From: an uncultured Clostridia bacterium | GTDB taxonomy: Bacteria; Bacillota; Clostridia; Oscillospirales; Ruminococcaceae | Direction: 5' to 3' | Assembly: GCA_947584825.1 (NCBI GenBank) | Contig: CANPWR010000022.1 | Span: 1-15,321, forward strand | Length of the DNA stretch: 15,321 nucleotides | Part shown: positions 5,249 through 12,351 of the stretch, in pieces | How the letters are laid out: each line of letters opens with the position of its first letter | Position numbering within the stretch: the stretch's first letter is position 1 | Notes under the pieces: model-generated | Database searches by the model: none | What the model saw: the letters and a program-made list of their open reading frames with translations, nothing else | What the model was told of the DNA's origin: nothing | Position numbers and translations under genes: made by a program

Positions 5249-7873
5249 CTATTTGTTTTCAAGCGCCTTTATTGAATCTAAAATCTTAGCCATCTTCTCC
5301 TCAGCCTTTTTAAGCTTTTCTTTTTCCTTGTTTATTAGCTGTTCGGGGGCTTTAGACAAAAAGCCTTGATTGTTCAGCTTGCCGCTTAGAAAGTCTATAT
5401 CCTTCTGAGTAGCCTTTTTGTCCTTCTCAAGCCTTGCAAGCTCTTTTTCTGTGTCTACTATATCAGAAAGCGGTATAAAAATTCTTGCAGAATCAGTAAC
5501 AACTGTTGCGCAATCAGAAATATCAAATTTCTCTGCAATCTCGATTTCGCTTGCAGAAGCAAGACGCTTAAAGAACATCTCTCCCGATGCGAAAACATCT
5601 TTATACTCAGTTTCTATATAAAGCTTAGCCTGAACCTTAGGAGGAACATTCATCTCACTTCTTGTGTTACGAATTCCCCTGATAGCACTTATAATTTTTT
5701 CAAAGTCAGCTTCCTCTTTTTCATAACAAAGCTTTTTATCAAAGGTAGGGAAGACCTCTTTCATAATAATACTTCCGTCATTTACAAGCGCTTGCCAAAT
5801 TTCTTCTGTTATAAACGGCATAAACGGATGCAGAAGCTTGAGCATTCCTTTCATTACCCAAACAAGCACTGCCTGTGCTGTTTTGCAGGTTTCTCCACCT
5901 GCGAGAATACGTGGTTTTGTAAGTTCAATATACCAGTCGCAGTAAATATCCCAAATGAAATCATAAAGCTTTGCAACAGCAATACCCAATTCAAAATGCT
6001 CCAGATTTTCGTTGACCTCTTTTGCAAGTGTGTTAAACTTTGAAACTATCCACTTATCCTCTGTATTAAGATTTTCAGGAAGCTTATCAACTTTGAAATC
6101 ATCAGGAAGATTCATCATAATAAACCTTGCAGCATTCCATATCTTGTTGGCAAAGTTGCGCGAGGAGCGTACTTTTTCCTCAGAATATCTCATATCATTA
6201 CCCGGTGAGTTGCCGGTAGCAAGCATAAATCTCAGAGCGTCTGCACCGTGCTCGCTGATAACTTCAAGAGGATCTATTCCGTTGCCGAGAGATTTAGACA
6301 TTTTTCTTCCCTGAGCATCTCTTACTAAACCGTGAATAAGCACTGTGTTAAAAGGCGCTTTTCCCATATGTTCAATTCCTGAGAACATCATTCTTACGAC
6401 CCAGAAGAAAATAATATCATACCCCGTAACAAGAGTGTTTGTAGGATAGAAGTATTTTAGGTCCTCAGTTTCATCGGGCCAGCCAAGCGTTGAGAAAGGC
6501 CACAGTGCGGAACTGAACCAAGTATCAAGAGTGTCCTCGTCTTGACGCATTGGCTTTCCGCACTTAGGACAGGTTTTAACATCTTCCTTTGATACAACCA
6601 TCTCGCCGCAGGAGTCGCAGTAATATGCAGGGATCTGATGTCCCCACCAAAGCTGACGGGAAATACACCAGTCTCTAATCTCCTCAAGCCAGTGGAAGTA
6701 TATTTTATCAAAACGTTCCGGAACAAACTTTGTATCGCCGTTTTTGACTGCGTCAATTGCAGGTTGAGCTAGTGGCTTCATCTTTACAAACCACTGAGTA
6801 GATACCTTAGGCTCTACGGTTGTTCCGCATCGATAGCAAGTACCTACGTTGTGGTCGTGATCCTCAACCTTAACTAAGAATCCGCCTTTTTCTAGGTCTT
6901 CAACGATTTTCTTTCTTGCCTCGTATCTGTCCATACCTGCATAGTCAGCATAATCGTCAACAATCTTTGCGTCGTCGGTCAAAACATTTATAATAGGAAG
7001 ATCGTGCCTTAATCCTACCTCGAAGTCGTTAGGGTCGTGAGCAGGGGTGATTTTAACAACTCCTGTACCAAAATCCATTGCAACATAATCATCAGCAACT
7101 ATAGGTATTTCACGTCCTACAAGCGGAAGGGTCAATGTCTTTCCAACTAAATCCTTGTATCTTTCGTCTTCCGGGTTTACAGCAACAGCAGTATCTCCCA
7201 AAAGAGTCTCAGGACGTGTTGTTGCAAGCTCAACATACCCGTTTCCATCTGTCAACGGATAGCGAAGATGCCAGAAATGTCCTGCTTGATCCTCGTATTC
7301 AACCTCTGCATCGGAAATAGAAGTCTGACACTTAGGACACCAGTTGATAATACGCTCTCCACGATAGATAAGTCCCTTTTCATAAAGGTTTACAAAAACC
7401 TCTTTTACTGCCTTTGAACAGCCCTCGTCCATAGTGAAACGCTGTCTTGACCAGTCACAGGAAGAACCTAGCTTTTTCAATTGTTCAACAATTCTTCCGC
7501 CGAATTTATCGTTCCACTCCCATGCACGCTTCATAAAGGCTTCTCTGCCGATGTCTTCCTTTGTCAAGCCTTCTTGGCGCATAGCCTCAACTATCTTAGC
7601 TTCAGTAGCAATTGCAGCATGATCTGTTCCGGGAAGCCACAATGCAGAATATCCGCTCATTCTCTTATACCTTATTAGTATATCCTGAAGCGTTTCGTCA
7701 AGGGCGTGTCCCATATGGAGCTGTCCTGTTATATTTGGAGGGGGTATTACAATGGTATATGGCTTTTTCTTTGGGTCAGCCTCTGCTCTGAAACAATCGT
7801 TATCCAACCAGAATTTGTATATCTTATCTTCAACCTTGCTAGGTTCGTATAATTTACCAAGTTCTTTTTTCAT
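5249..7873 (-). CDS. valS: valyl-tRNA synthetase
   Basis: Class Ia aminoacyl-tRNA synthetase that charges tRNA-Val and edits mischarged threonine. From the ATG at 7871-7873 the protein has 874 residues, normal for Firmicutes. Motifs in order: HMGH (53-56, HIGH signature, in PPPNITGQLHMGHAL), the editing domain with TTRPETLLGDTAVAV (about 218-232), CxxC pairs typical of zinc-binding knuckles (WCPKC, YRCGTT, YYCDSC, CPKC), and the KMSKS loop at 524-528. Anticodon-binding helices and the C-terminal coiled-coil tRNA arm (last 65 residues) follow. An in-frame ATG at 7891 would add six residues but has no ribosome binding site, whereas AAAGGA sits 9 bases before 7873. Monocistronic: own promoter at 8016-8045 and terminator at 5194-5228. 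The folC gene often found beyond valS is absent; the WYL/UDG-like pair lies there instead. Confidence 0.98.
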   Translation of the reverse strand: MKKELGKLYEPSKVEDKIYKFWLDNDCFRAEADPKKKPYTIVIPPPNITGQLHMGHALDETLQDILIRYKRMSGYSALWLPGTDHAAIATEAKIVEAMRQEGLTKEDIGREAFMKRAWEWNDKFGGRIVEQLKKLGSSCDWSRQRFTMDEGCSKAVKEVFVNLYEKGLIYRGERIINWCPKCQTSISDAEVEYEDQAGHFWHLRYPLTDGNGYVELATTRPETLLGDTAVAVNPEDERYKDLVGKTLTLPLVGREIPIVADDYVAMDFGTGVVKITPAHDPNDFEVGLRHDLPIINVLTDDAKIVDDYADYAGMDRYEARKKIVEDLEKGGFLVKVEDHDHNVGTCYRCGTTVEPKVSTQWFVKMKPLAQPAIDAVKNGDTKFVPERFDKIYFHWLEEIRDWCISRQLWWGHQIPAYYCDSCGEMVVSKEDVKTCPKCGKPMRQDEDTLDTWFSSALWPFSTLGWPDETEDLKYFYPTNTLVTGYDIIFFWVVRMMFSGIEHMGKAPFNTVLIHGLVRDAQGRKMSKSLGNGIDPLEVISEHGADALRFMLATGNSPGNDMRYSEEKVRSSRNFANKIWNAARFIMMNLPDDFKVDKLPENLNTEDKWIVSKFNTLAKEVNENLEHFELGIAVAKLYDFIWDIYCDWYIELTKPRILAGGETCKTAQAVLVWVMKGMLKLLHPFMPFITEEIWQALVNDGSIIMKEVFPTFDKKLCYEKEEADFEKIISAIRGIRNTRSEMNVPPKVQAKLYIETEYKDVFASGEMFFKRLASASEIEIAEKFDISDCATVVTDSARIFIPLSDIVDTEKELARLEKDKKATQKDIDFLSGKLNNQGFLSKAPEQLINKEKEKLKKAEEKMAKILDSIKALENK

Positions 7874-8015
7874 TTTTCTTTGTCCTTTCATTATCTAAGT
7901 TTGTTAAAAATATGAAAGGTCAGACTCGTTCGTCTAAAATGTAACGTCTTGTTAAACAAAATAGTATATCTGTTTTGTACATATGATGACTTCCTTTATT
8001 TAAAACTTAAATAAA

Positions 8016-8045
8016 AGTATAACATATTAATCCAGTCAATGTCAA
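8016..8045 (-). promoter_or_regulatory. valS promoter
   Basis: Minus-strand -35 TTGACA (8040-8045) and -10 TATACT (8016-8021) with an 18-base spacer and a TGn extension before the -10. The predicted leader is about 135 bases. It holds small inverted repeats (ACAAAA / TTTTGT around 7962-7980, AGAC / GTCT around 7922-7936) but no T-box sequence (nothing like AGGGTGGNACCGCG) and no leader terminator. Confidence 0.75.
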
Positions 8046-8097
8046 CCGACGTGTTATCGCAGCTAATAGTCTGAAAAATAATAAACTGTTTTACTAA

Positions 8098-8126
8098 TTG
8101 ACTTTTAAGGAAAAATAATGTATAAT
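8098..8126 (+). promoter_or_regulatory. promoter of zinc-ribbon gene pair
   Basis: TTGACT (8098-8103), a 17-base spacer and a perfect TATAAT (8121-8126), about 40 bases before the start codon at 8167. It is back-to-back with the valS promoter. Confidence 0.85.
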
Positions 8127-8166
8127 GTATAAAATTATTGTCACTTAATTTAGGAAGGTGATTTTA

Positions 8167-8724
8167 ATGTATTGTACAAAATGTGGAAATAAAAATGATG
8201 ACAGCAGTAATTTCTGCGGTTATTGCGGGGCAATTCTTAAAAGTGCGGATAAAAATGGGATACCTTATAGAGAACCTGACGTTAATAATCAACAAAATCA
8301 AAATGAAAATTTAAATAACGCTCAGAAAAATGTATACGCAGATCAAAATATAAACTATAATTATCCTATGAATTATAACCAAAATAAAAATACTCCGACG
8401 TCTCGATTTAATCCGATGGCTGTTGCCGGATTTATAACCTCGTGCGGATGTATTTTATTCGGAGGGTTAGCCGGACTTGTAGGTCTTATTCTTTCACTTA
8501 TTGGATTTCATCAGACGAGTGTAAGAGAAGAAAAAGGCAAAGGTTTTGCTGTTGCAGGAATTATATTAGGGTGTTTGTCTGTTGCGGTAACGATTTTGCT
8601 TATTATTTATATTATAAATGCAAGTCCTTATGAACTACGAAATTTCCTTAATGATTATTACGATGAATTTGATTACGGAACTTCTGCTGTTAAAGATTTG
8701 TTTTCTATGATAATAGGCAAATAA
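8167..8724 (+). CDS. zinc-ribbon, DUF4190-like membrane protein (first copy)
   Basis: A 185-residue membrane protein of unknown function. Residues 3-20 form a short zinc ribbon (C3-x2-C6 and C17-x2-C20). A polar linker follows (about 28-80), unusually rich in Asn and Gln with repeated Tyr. Two hydrophobic segments (about 84-113 and 127-150) flank a charged turn containing GKGFAVAG, the hallmark of DUF4190-type domains. A short acidic, aromatic tail ends the protein, probably outside or in the cytoplasm depending on topology. No signal peptide, so the ribbon is likely cytoplasmic. ATG at 8167 is preferred over the GTG at 8158 because AGGAAGGTG sits 6 bases before it. Cotranscribed with its paralogue 44 bases downstream. 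Family proteins are common in gut Clostridia; no biochemical role is established. Confidence 0.85.
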   Translation: MYCTKCGNKNDDSSNFCGYCGAILKSADKNGIPYREPDVNNQQNQNENLNNAQKNVYADQNINYNYPMNYNQNKNTPTSRFNPMAVAGFITSCGCILFGGLAGLVGLILSLIGFHQTSVREEKGKGFAVAGIILGCLSVAVTILLIIYIINASPYELRNFLNDYYDEFDYGTSAVKDLFSMIIGK

Positions 8725-8768
8725 AAATATGATATGCAAGTGCATTTTGAAACTAAGCGGTGATTGTT

Positions 8769-9257
8769 ATGTACTGTATAAAATGCGGAGCAAAAAGCTC
8801 TGATGAATTTAATTATTGTTCAAACTGCGGTGCTAAACTGGTAAAAGAAGTAGATGTTTCTAACTTAAATGAACCTATTGAGGAAAATTGGAATGATATT
8901 GTTTATATGCATGATAACTCAGTTCCCTTTGAAAATCAGGCGCATCAGCAGAATGTTTATACAAATCACGGTCGTGAATACTATACTCCCCAGACGCTGA
9001 CTGATGAGGACTTTAAATACAGCAGAATGTCTATTGCCGGATTTATTTTAGCGTGTTGTTCTTATCTGGTGAGTGAGGTTGGTATTGTATGTGCTATCTT
9101 GGGATTTATTTTTTCAATAATAGGTCTTGTTTCTAAAGATAAAATCAGAAAACGAGGAAAAGGCTTTGCAATAGCCGGAATAACCTTAAGCGTTACATAT
9201 CTTTTGTTTGTTGCTTTCTGCTTTTTGATTTTATTAATTATGTATGCTATAGGATAA
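8769..9257 (+). CDS. zinc-ribbon, DUF4190-like membrane protein (second copy)
   Basis: A 162-residue paralogue of the preceding gene. It has the same N-terminal ribbon (C3-x2-C6, C17-x2-C20, opening MYCIKCGAK), a linker that is acidic and histidine-containing rather than Asn-rich, then two hydrophobic segments with RGKGFAIAG between them. It ends shortly after the second segment with no tail. The ATG at 8769 has GCGGTGA just upstream; an in-frame GTG at 8760 lies inside that site and is less likely, mirroring the arrangement in the first copy. The ends are conserved and the linker has diverged completely, so tandem duplication followed by linker change is inferred. Function unknown. Confidence 0.84.
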   Translation: MYCIKCGAKSSDEFNYCSNCGAKLVKEVDVSNLNEPIEENWNDIVYMHDNSVPFENQAHQQNVYTNHGREYYTPQTLTDEDFKYSRMSIAGFILACCSYLVSEVGIVCAILGFIFSIIGLVSKDKIRKRGKGFAIAGITLSVTYLLFVAFCFLILLIMYAIG

Positions 9258-9378
9258 TTTTAAATAAGTAATCATGCTAAAAAGCTGTTCAAAAAAATAT
9301 TCAATATTATTATATATAATATGGTTTATTTATTTTGTAAAACAGTATTAAATAAAAATTATTTTTGGAGGAATAGAA

Positions 9379-9957
9379 ATGTCAAAATTTATTGTTGAAA
9401 CGTCTGCAAGACACGTTCATGTGACAGAAGAAGCTCTTGAAATACTTTTCGGAAAGGGTGCTAAATTAACAAAGAAAAAGGATCTTTCTCAGCCGGGACA
9501 GTATGCCTGTGAGGAGAGAGTAACAATAGTCGGACCTAAAAAGGAACTTCCTAACGTATCAATTCTCGGTCCGACGAGACCTGAAACTCAGGTTGAGATT
9601 TCCGCTACTGACGCACGTTCAATAGGAATAGCTGCTCCTGTCAGAGAATCGGGAGATATAAAGGGAAGCGGTTCTTGTAAGATAGTAGGTCCATGCGGAG
9701 AGCTTGAAATCTCAGAGGGAGTTATAATTGCAAAAAGACATATTCACCTTACTCCTGCCGACGCTGAGGAGCTTGGCGTTAAGGATAAGCAGGTAGTTTG
9801 CGTTAAGATAGAATCTGCTGACAGAACTGCAATTCTATGCGATACAGTATGCAGAGTATCAGACTCATACGCAAGAGCAATGCACATAGACACAGATGAG
9901 TCAAATGCAGTAGGTGCATCACGTGACCAGATGGGCGAGATAGTTAAGTGCTGTTAG
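9379..9957 (+). CDS. pduL: PduL-type phosphate acyltransferase (phosphotransacylase)
   Basis: Converts acyl-CoA and phosphate to acyl phosphate and CoA; propionyl-CoA in propanediol use, and acetyl-CoA when it replaces Pta in acetate formation. The 192 residues hold both family halves: SARHVHV (9-15) and KRHIHLTPADAEELGVKD (119-136), whose histidines bind the zinc ions, and the C-terminal motif MHIDTDESNA (168-177). The protein begins directly with the first beta strand, without the extra N-terminal helix that targets PduL into bacterial microcompartments, and no shell or pdu genes are nearby, so a cytosolic role in acetate or propionate energy metabolism is more likely. ATG at 9379 has GGAGGA 7 bases upstream. 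Single gene, ended by the terminator at 10059-10090. ackA is not in the window. Confidence 0.93.
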   Translation: MSKFIVETSARHVHVTEEALEILFGKGAKLTKKKDLSQPGQYACEERVTIVGPKKELPNVSILGPTRPETQVEISATDARSIGIAAPVRESGDIKGSGSCKIVGPCGELEISEGVIIAKRHIHLTPADAEELGVKDKQVVCVKIESADRTAILCDTVCRVSDSYARAMHIDTDESNAVGASRDQMGEIVKCC

Positions 9958-10058
9958 TACGATGAAAGGTGACATTGTATTATTTCATCAAGGATAGAGA
10001 TACAACAGTGGTTCGTCGGTCTTGATTTTGGCTTTTAGTTTATTGTCGCAAAAATTAC

Positions 10059-10090
10059 AAACGGAGATGTTCTTTTGAACACCTCCGTTT
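10059..10090. terminator. bidirectional terminator between pduL and esterase
   Basis: Fourteen-base arms AAACGGAGATGTTC (10059-10072) and GAACACCTCCGTTT (10077-10090) with a TTTT loop and one odd pair. That pair is an A-C mismatch in plus-strand RNA but a G-U wobble in minus-strand RNA, so the fold favours the esterase transcript. T-rich tails occur on both sides (TTTTTGC on plus, ATTTTTGC on minus). It starts 4 bases past the esterase stop and is 101 bases past the pduL stop. The pduL-side gap holds no gene. Confidence 0.9.
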
Positions 10091-10093
10091 TTG

Positions 10094-11596
10094 CTATATT
10101 AATTTTTTTCTGAACGGAGCAAGAGGTATTCCGTTTTTACCGAAAATCGTTACATCGTTGTAGTTGAACCACTGATAGCGGATCTCTACGGCTTTTGAAT
10201 CACAACTTATATGCATCACACTTTCTGAAATCTTTGGAATAATTTCTTCGAAATTCTCTCCATCATAGGATATTTCAAAGCCTGTTATCTTTCCTCTGAC
10301 TTCAAATCCGTTTTCAGCGTTATTGAATAAAAGCTTGTATCCGTCTGATGTCTTTTCAATTGTTTTAATAATAGGACCGTAAGCGTCACAGTTATCAAAG
10401 CCGTATACGTTTTTCAATGCAAGAAGGCTAAGCCTGTCTCCTACGGGCTTTTTGTCAATAGGGTGAATGTTATTAAGCTCTCCGCAGTCAAGTATAACAG
10501 CAGTATGTACATTATCAAGAGTTTCACTTGCTTTCATCTGTGCCTCACGGATAACAGGCCATGTTTTATCATCGGGTGCGTTTTCGTATGCAAACATAGG
10601 AAGCTGAACACATAAAAACGGCATTTCGTTGTCTTTGAAATCCTCACGCCACTTGCAGATAAGCTTTGTAAAAAGTTTATAGTAAGTTTCGCACCGTGAA
10701 GCGTCCTCCTCACCCTGATAGTATATTATACCTCTGAACGTGAATGGAGCAATTCTTTTAATCATAGTATTATACAATCCGCAGGGGCGGTATGGATTCT
10801 TTATTCCCATAGGACCGGGCCATTTACATTCTCCGATTTTTTCTTGAACTTCCTCCCACGAAAGTTCAGGGTGTTCTTTCTGAATAACTGCCAGACGTTC
10901 GTTCCATTCCTTTTCATATACAAGGTACTCATCATATACTTTTATCTGCTCATCTTTAGTCAAACCGCCACATGCCTTTTGATAAGCCTCAAGATAAACA
11001 TTAGTGTCTTTGTCGCTGCTCAGAGTTTCCTCGTCAACCCAAACGGAAGCGGAGGTACCACCTAAGTTGCAGCCGACTATTCCGACGGTACAGCCGAGCT
11101 TTTCTGAAAGATTCTTTGCAAAATGACATCCCACTGCCGACCATGTTCCGAGAGTGTCAGAATCTGAAAGCTCCCAGTGTGAATCTTTTTCAGCCTTAAA
11201 AAGTTCCTCGTTTAACATTCCGCAGCGGGGAACATTGTAGTATCGAATGTTGGATTTCCTCATATCAGACATATGCTTTTCTGCGTCTTTGGAATTGGAG
11301 ATGAAATATTCCATATTAGACTGCCCGCCTGCGAGCCAAACCTCGCCGATTGCTATATTTTTCAGTATGATTTTTTCATTGCCTGATGAAGTAATTGTAA
11401 GGTCTAATTTCTCCTGCGCTTTCATTTTAGGCAGATAGGCATACCATCTTTCACCGCTGATTTCAGCGGTTGCTTTGTTTTCACCAAGTGAGACCGTTAT
11501 AATGTTATCCTTTTCAGGTTCGTATTCTCCAAAAATGCATACGGGTTTGTTTCTTTGAAGTACCATATTATCTGTGAAAATCGCAGCTAATTTCAT
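10094..11596 (-). CDS. sialate O-acetylesterase-like SGNH hydrolase
   Basis: A 500-residue esterase of the sialate O-acetylesterase (DUF303/SASA) family, which removes acetyl groups from sugars such as O-acetylated sialic acids or plant glycans. An N-terminal beta-rich part (about 1-80) precedes the catalytic domain. VWLAGGQSNMEY (86-97) carries the nucleophile Ser93, NLGGTSASVWVD (177-188) and YYQGEEDAS (292-300) form later SGNH blocks, and NIHPIDKKPVGDRL (376-389) supplies the catalytic His378. A beta domain closes the protein. No signal peptide is visible, so it should act on imported oligosaccharides in the cytoplasm. ATG at 11596 has GGAGG 7 bases upstream. Own promoter (11635-11663) and terminator. 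No transporter, neuA, nan or glycosidase genes are adjacent, so the true substrate cannot be read from context. Confidence 0.92.
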   Translation of the reverse strand: MKLAAIFTDNMVLQRNKPVCIFGEYEPEKDNIITVSLGENKATAEISGERWYAYLPKMKAQEKLDLTITSSGNEKIILKNIAIGEVWLAGGQSNMEYFISNSKDAEKHMSDMRKSNIRYYNVPRCGMLNEELFKAEKDSHWELSDSDTLGTWSAVGCHFAKNLSEKLGCTVGIVGCNLGGTSASVWVDEETLSSDKDTNVYLEAYQKACGGLTKDEQIKVYDEYLVYEKEWNERLAVIQKEHPELSWEEVQEKIGECKWPGPMGIKNPYRPCGLYNTMIKRIAPFTFRGIIYYQGEEDASRCETYYKLFTKLICKWREDFKDNEMPFLCVQLPMFAYENAPDDKTWPVIREAQMKASETLDNVHTAVILDCGELNNIHPIDKKPVGDRLSLLALKNVYGFDNCDAYGPIIKTIEKTSDGYKLLFNNAENGFEVRGKITGFEISYDGENFEEIIPKISESVMHISCDSKAVEIRYQWFNYNDVTIFGKNGIPLAPFRKKLI

Positions 11597-11634
11597 AGTG
11601 TTTCCTCCAAAATTGTGTTTAGTTTATGTTGTTT

Positions 11635-11663
11635 ATGGTAACATTAATATATAGTAGTGTCAA
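11635..11663 (-). promoter_or_regulatory. esterase promoter
   Basis: Minus-strand -35 TTGACA (11658-11663) and TACCAT (11635-11640) at 17-base spacing, the latter with a TGn extension. The perfect -35 and the extended -10 compensate for the weak hexamer. It lies between the XRE terminator and the esterase start, so the esterase is transcribed independently of the XRE gene. Confidence 0.65.
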
Positions 11664-11677
11664 GATACAATTGCATA

Positions 11678-11710
11678 CAAAAAAGATCGAATGTTAATTT
11701 AGTTCGATCT
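11678..11710 (-). terminator. terminator of XRE regulator gene
   Basis: Eight-base stem AGATCGAA (11684-11691) / TTCGATCT (11703-11710) with an 11-base loop, followed on the minus strand by TTTTTT (11678-11683, continuing the final stem T). It begins 5 bases past the XRE stop. Confidence 0.82.
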
Positions 11711-11715
11711 CTCTT

Positions 11716-12024
11716 TCACTGTGTATTATTGGTGCTGCTCATACAGTTTATAAACTCAGCCAGTTTTGCTTGCTGTTTATTGTCAAGACGTTCAATAGAA
11801 GTCATAAGCTGAGGATTTATATTCACATCGCTATCGCTGAAAAACTGTTTTAGCGAAATTCCCAGCGCATCACAGAAATATGAAAGTGTTTCTACAGTCG
11901 GATTTTTATTTCCAAGCTCAATTTCACGTAGATGGCTTTGAGAAATTCCCGAGAGATTAGCAAGCTTATTAACGGTCAGACCTGCGTTTTCTCTAAGCTC
12001 TTTAATTCTCAAACCCACGTTCAT
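11716..12024 (-). CDS. XRE-family helix-turn-helix regulator
   Basis: A 102-residue DNA-binding protein. Residues about 3-60 form a Cro/C1-type five-helix HTH (RIKELRENAGLTVNKLANLSG, then ISQSHLREIELGNKNPTVETL, then a helix ending LGISLKQFFS). A short C-terminal helix (about 75-95, LDNKQQAKLAEFINCM) may dimerise. ATG at 12022-12024 is chosen because GGAGG lies 7 bases upstream; the longer frame starting at 12060 has no such site and would add 12 unconserved residues. Single-gene transcript ending at the terminator below it. Its targets are unknown; the esterase and the divergent LRR cluster are its neighbours. A chromosomal regulator of this size is also typical of mobile-element leftovers, but no such element is seen. 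Confidence 0.9.
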   Translation of the reverse strand: MNVGLRIKELRENAGLTVNKLANLSGISQSHLREIELGNKNPTVETLSYFCDALGISLKQFFSDSDVNINPQLMTSIERLDNKQQAKLAEFINCMSSTNNTQ

Positions 12025-12104
12025 AAAAATACCTCCGTTCCTTTTTAGTTTCACTGTCAAATTTATTATACAATCAATAAATATAAAAAATTATAACTAT
12101 AATG

Positions 12105-12133
12105 TTGACTTATTGACTTTTTTGTGATAAAAT
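12105..12133 (+). promoter_or_regulatory. candidate promoter of LRR gene cluster
   Basis: TTGACT (12105-12110), a 17-base spacer and TAAAAT (12128-12133). It lies in the divergent gap with the XRE gene and 219 bases upstream of the first LRR start, giving a long leader. A second TTGACT-like hexamer overlaps the spacer (TTGACTT from 12113). Confidence 0.6.
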
Positions 12134-12351
12134 ATTATCAAAGAATTAATTATTTGCAGAAGATTTAATTCATTTAAAAATGCAAAAACAGCAGTTTAAA
12201 AACTTTATATGATAGAGTATACAAAATAATATTGGTTCTTTTGTGCAAGCCTACGAAATGAGGCTTTTAACATGAAATTAACTTTACTTAATTTTTTTAT
12301 AATGTTAGTATTTTAATAGAGATAAAATTCTTTTTTAAGGAGGAGTCTTTT
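12134..12351 (+). other. long A+T-rich leader upstream of LRR genes
   Basis: About 218 bases without a gene. The clearest structure is a six-base stem AAGCCT (12247-12252) / AGGCTT (12261-12266) with an eight-base loop, followed by only two further Ts, so a weak attenuator at most. No known riboswitch core was recognised. The region ends in AAGGAGG (12337-12343), the ribosome binding site of the first LRR gene. A nearer promoter (for example TATAAT at 12298) cannot be excluded. Confidence 0.35.

Noticed and set aside
6457..6756. 99-codon minus-strand open frame inside valS
   Set aside because: Different frame of the same strand as valS; the valS frame carries all synthetase motifs and is intact.
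7874..8045. T-box riboswitch upstream of valS
   Set aside because: No sequence resembling the conserved AGGGTGGNACCGCG core and no leader terminator on the minus strand.
8167..9257. direct repeats of the zinc-ribbon genes as a CRISPR-like or mobile repeat
   Set aside because: The similarity is at protein level in two complete genes and is explained by gene duplication; there are no short regularly spaced repeats anywhere in the window.
9288..9320. promoter directly upstream of pduL (TATAAT at 9315-9320)
   Set aside because: The -10 is good but sits in a run of alternating A and T, and no -35 was found at acceptable spacing, so it is not listed as a feature.
9961..9989. GATGAAA / TTTCATC inverted repeat after pduL as a terminator
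   Set aside because: Seven A+T-rich pairs with a 15-base loop and no T-run; the strong terminator at 10059-10090 serves this end.
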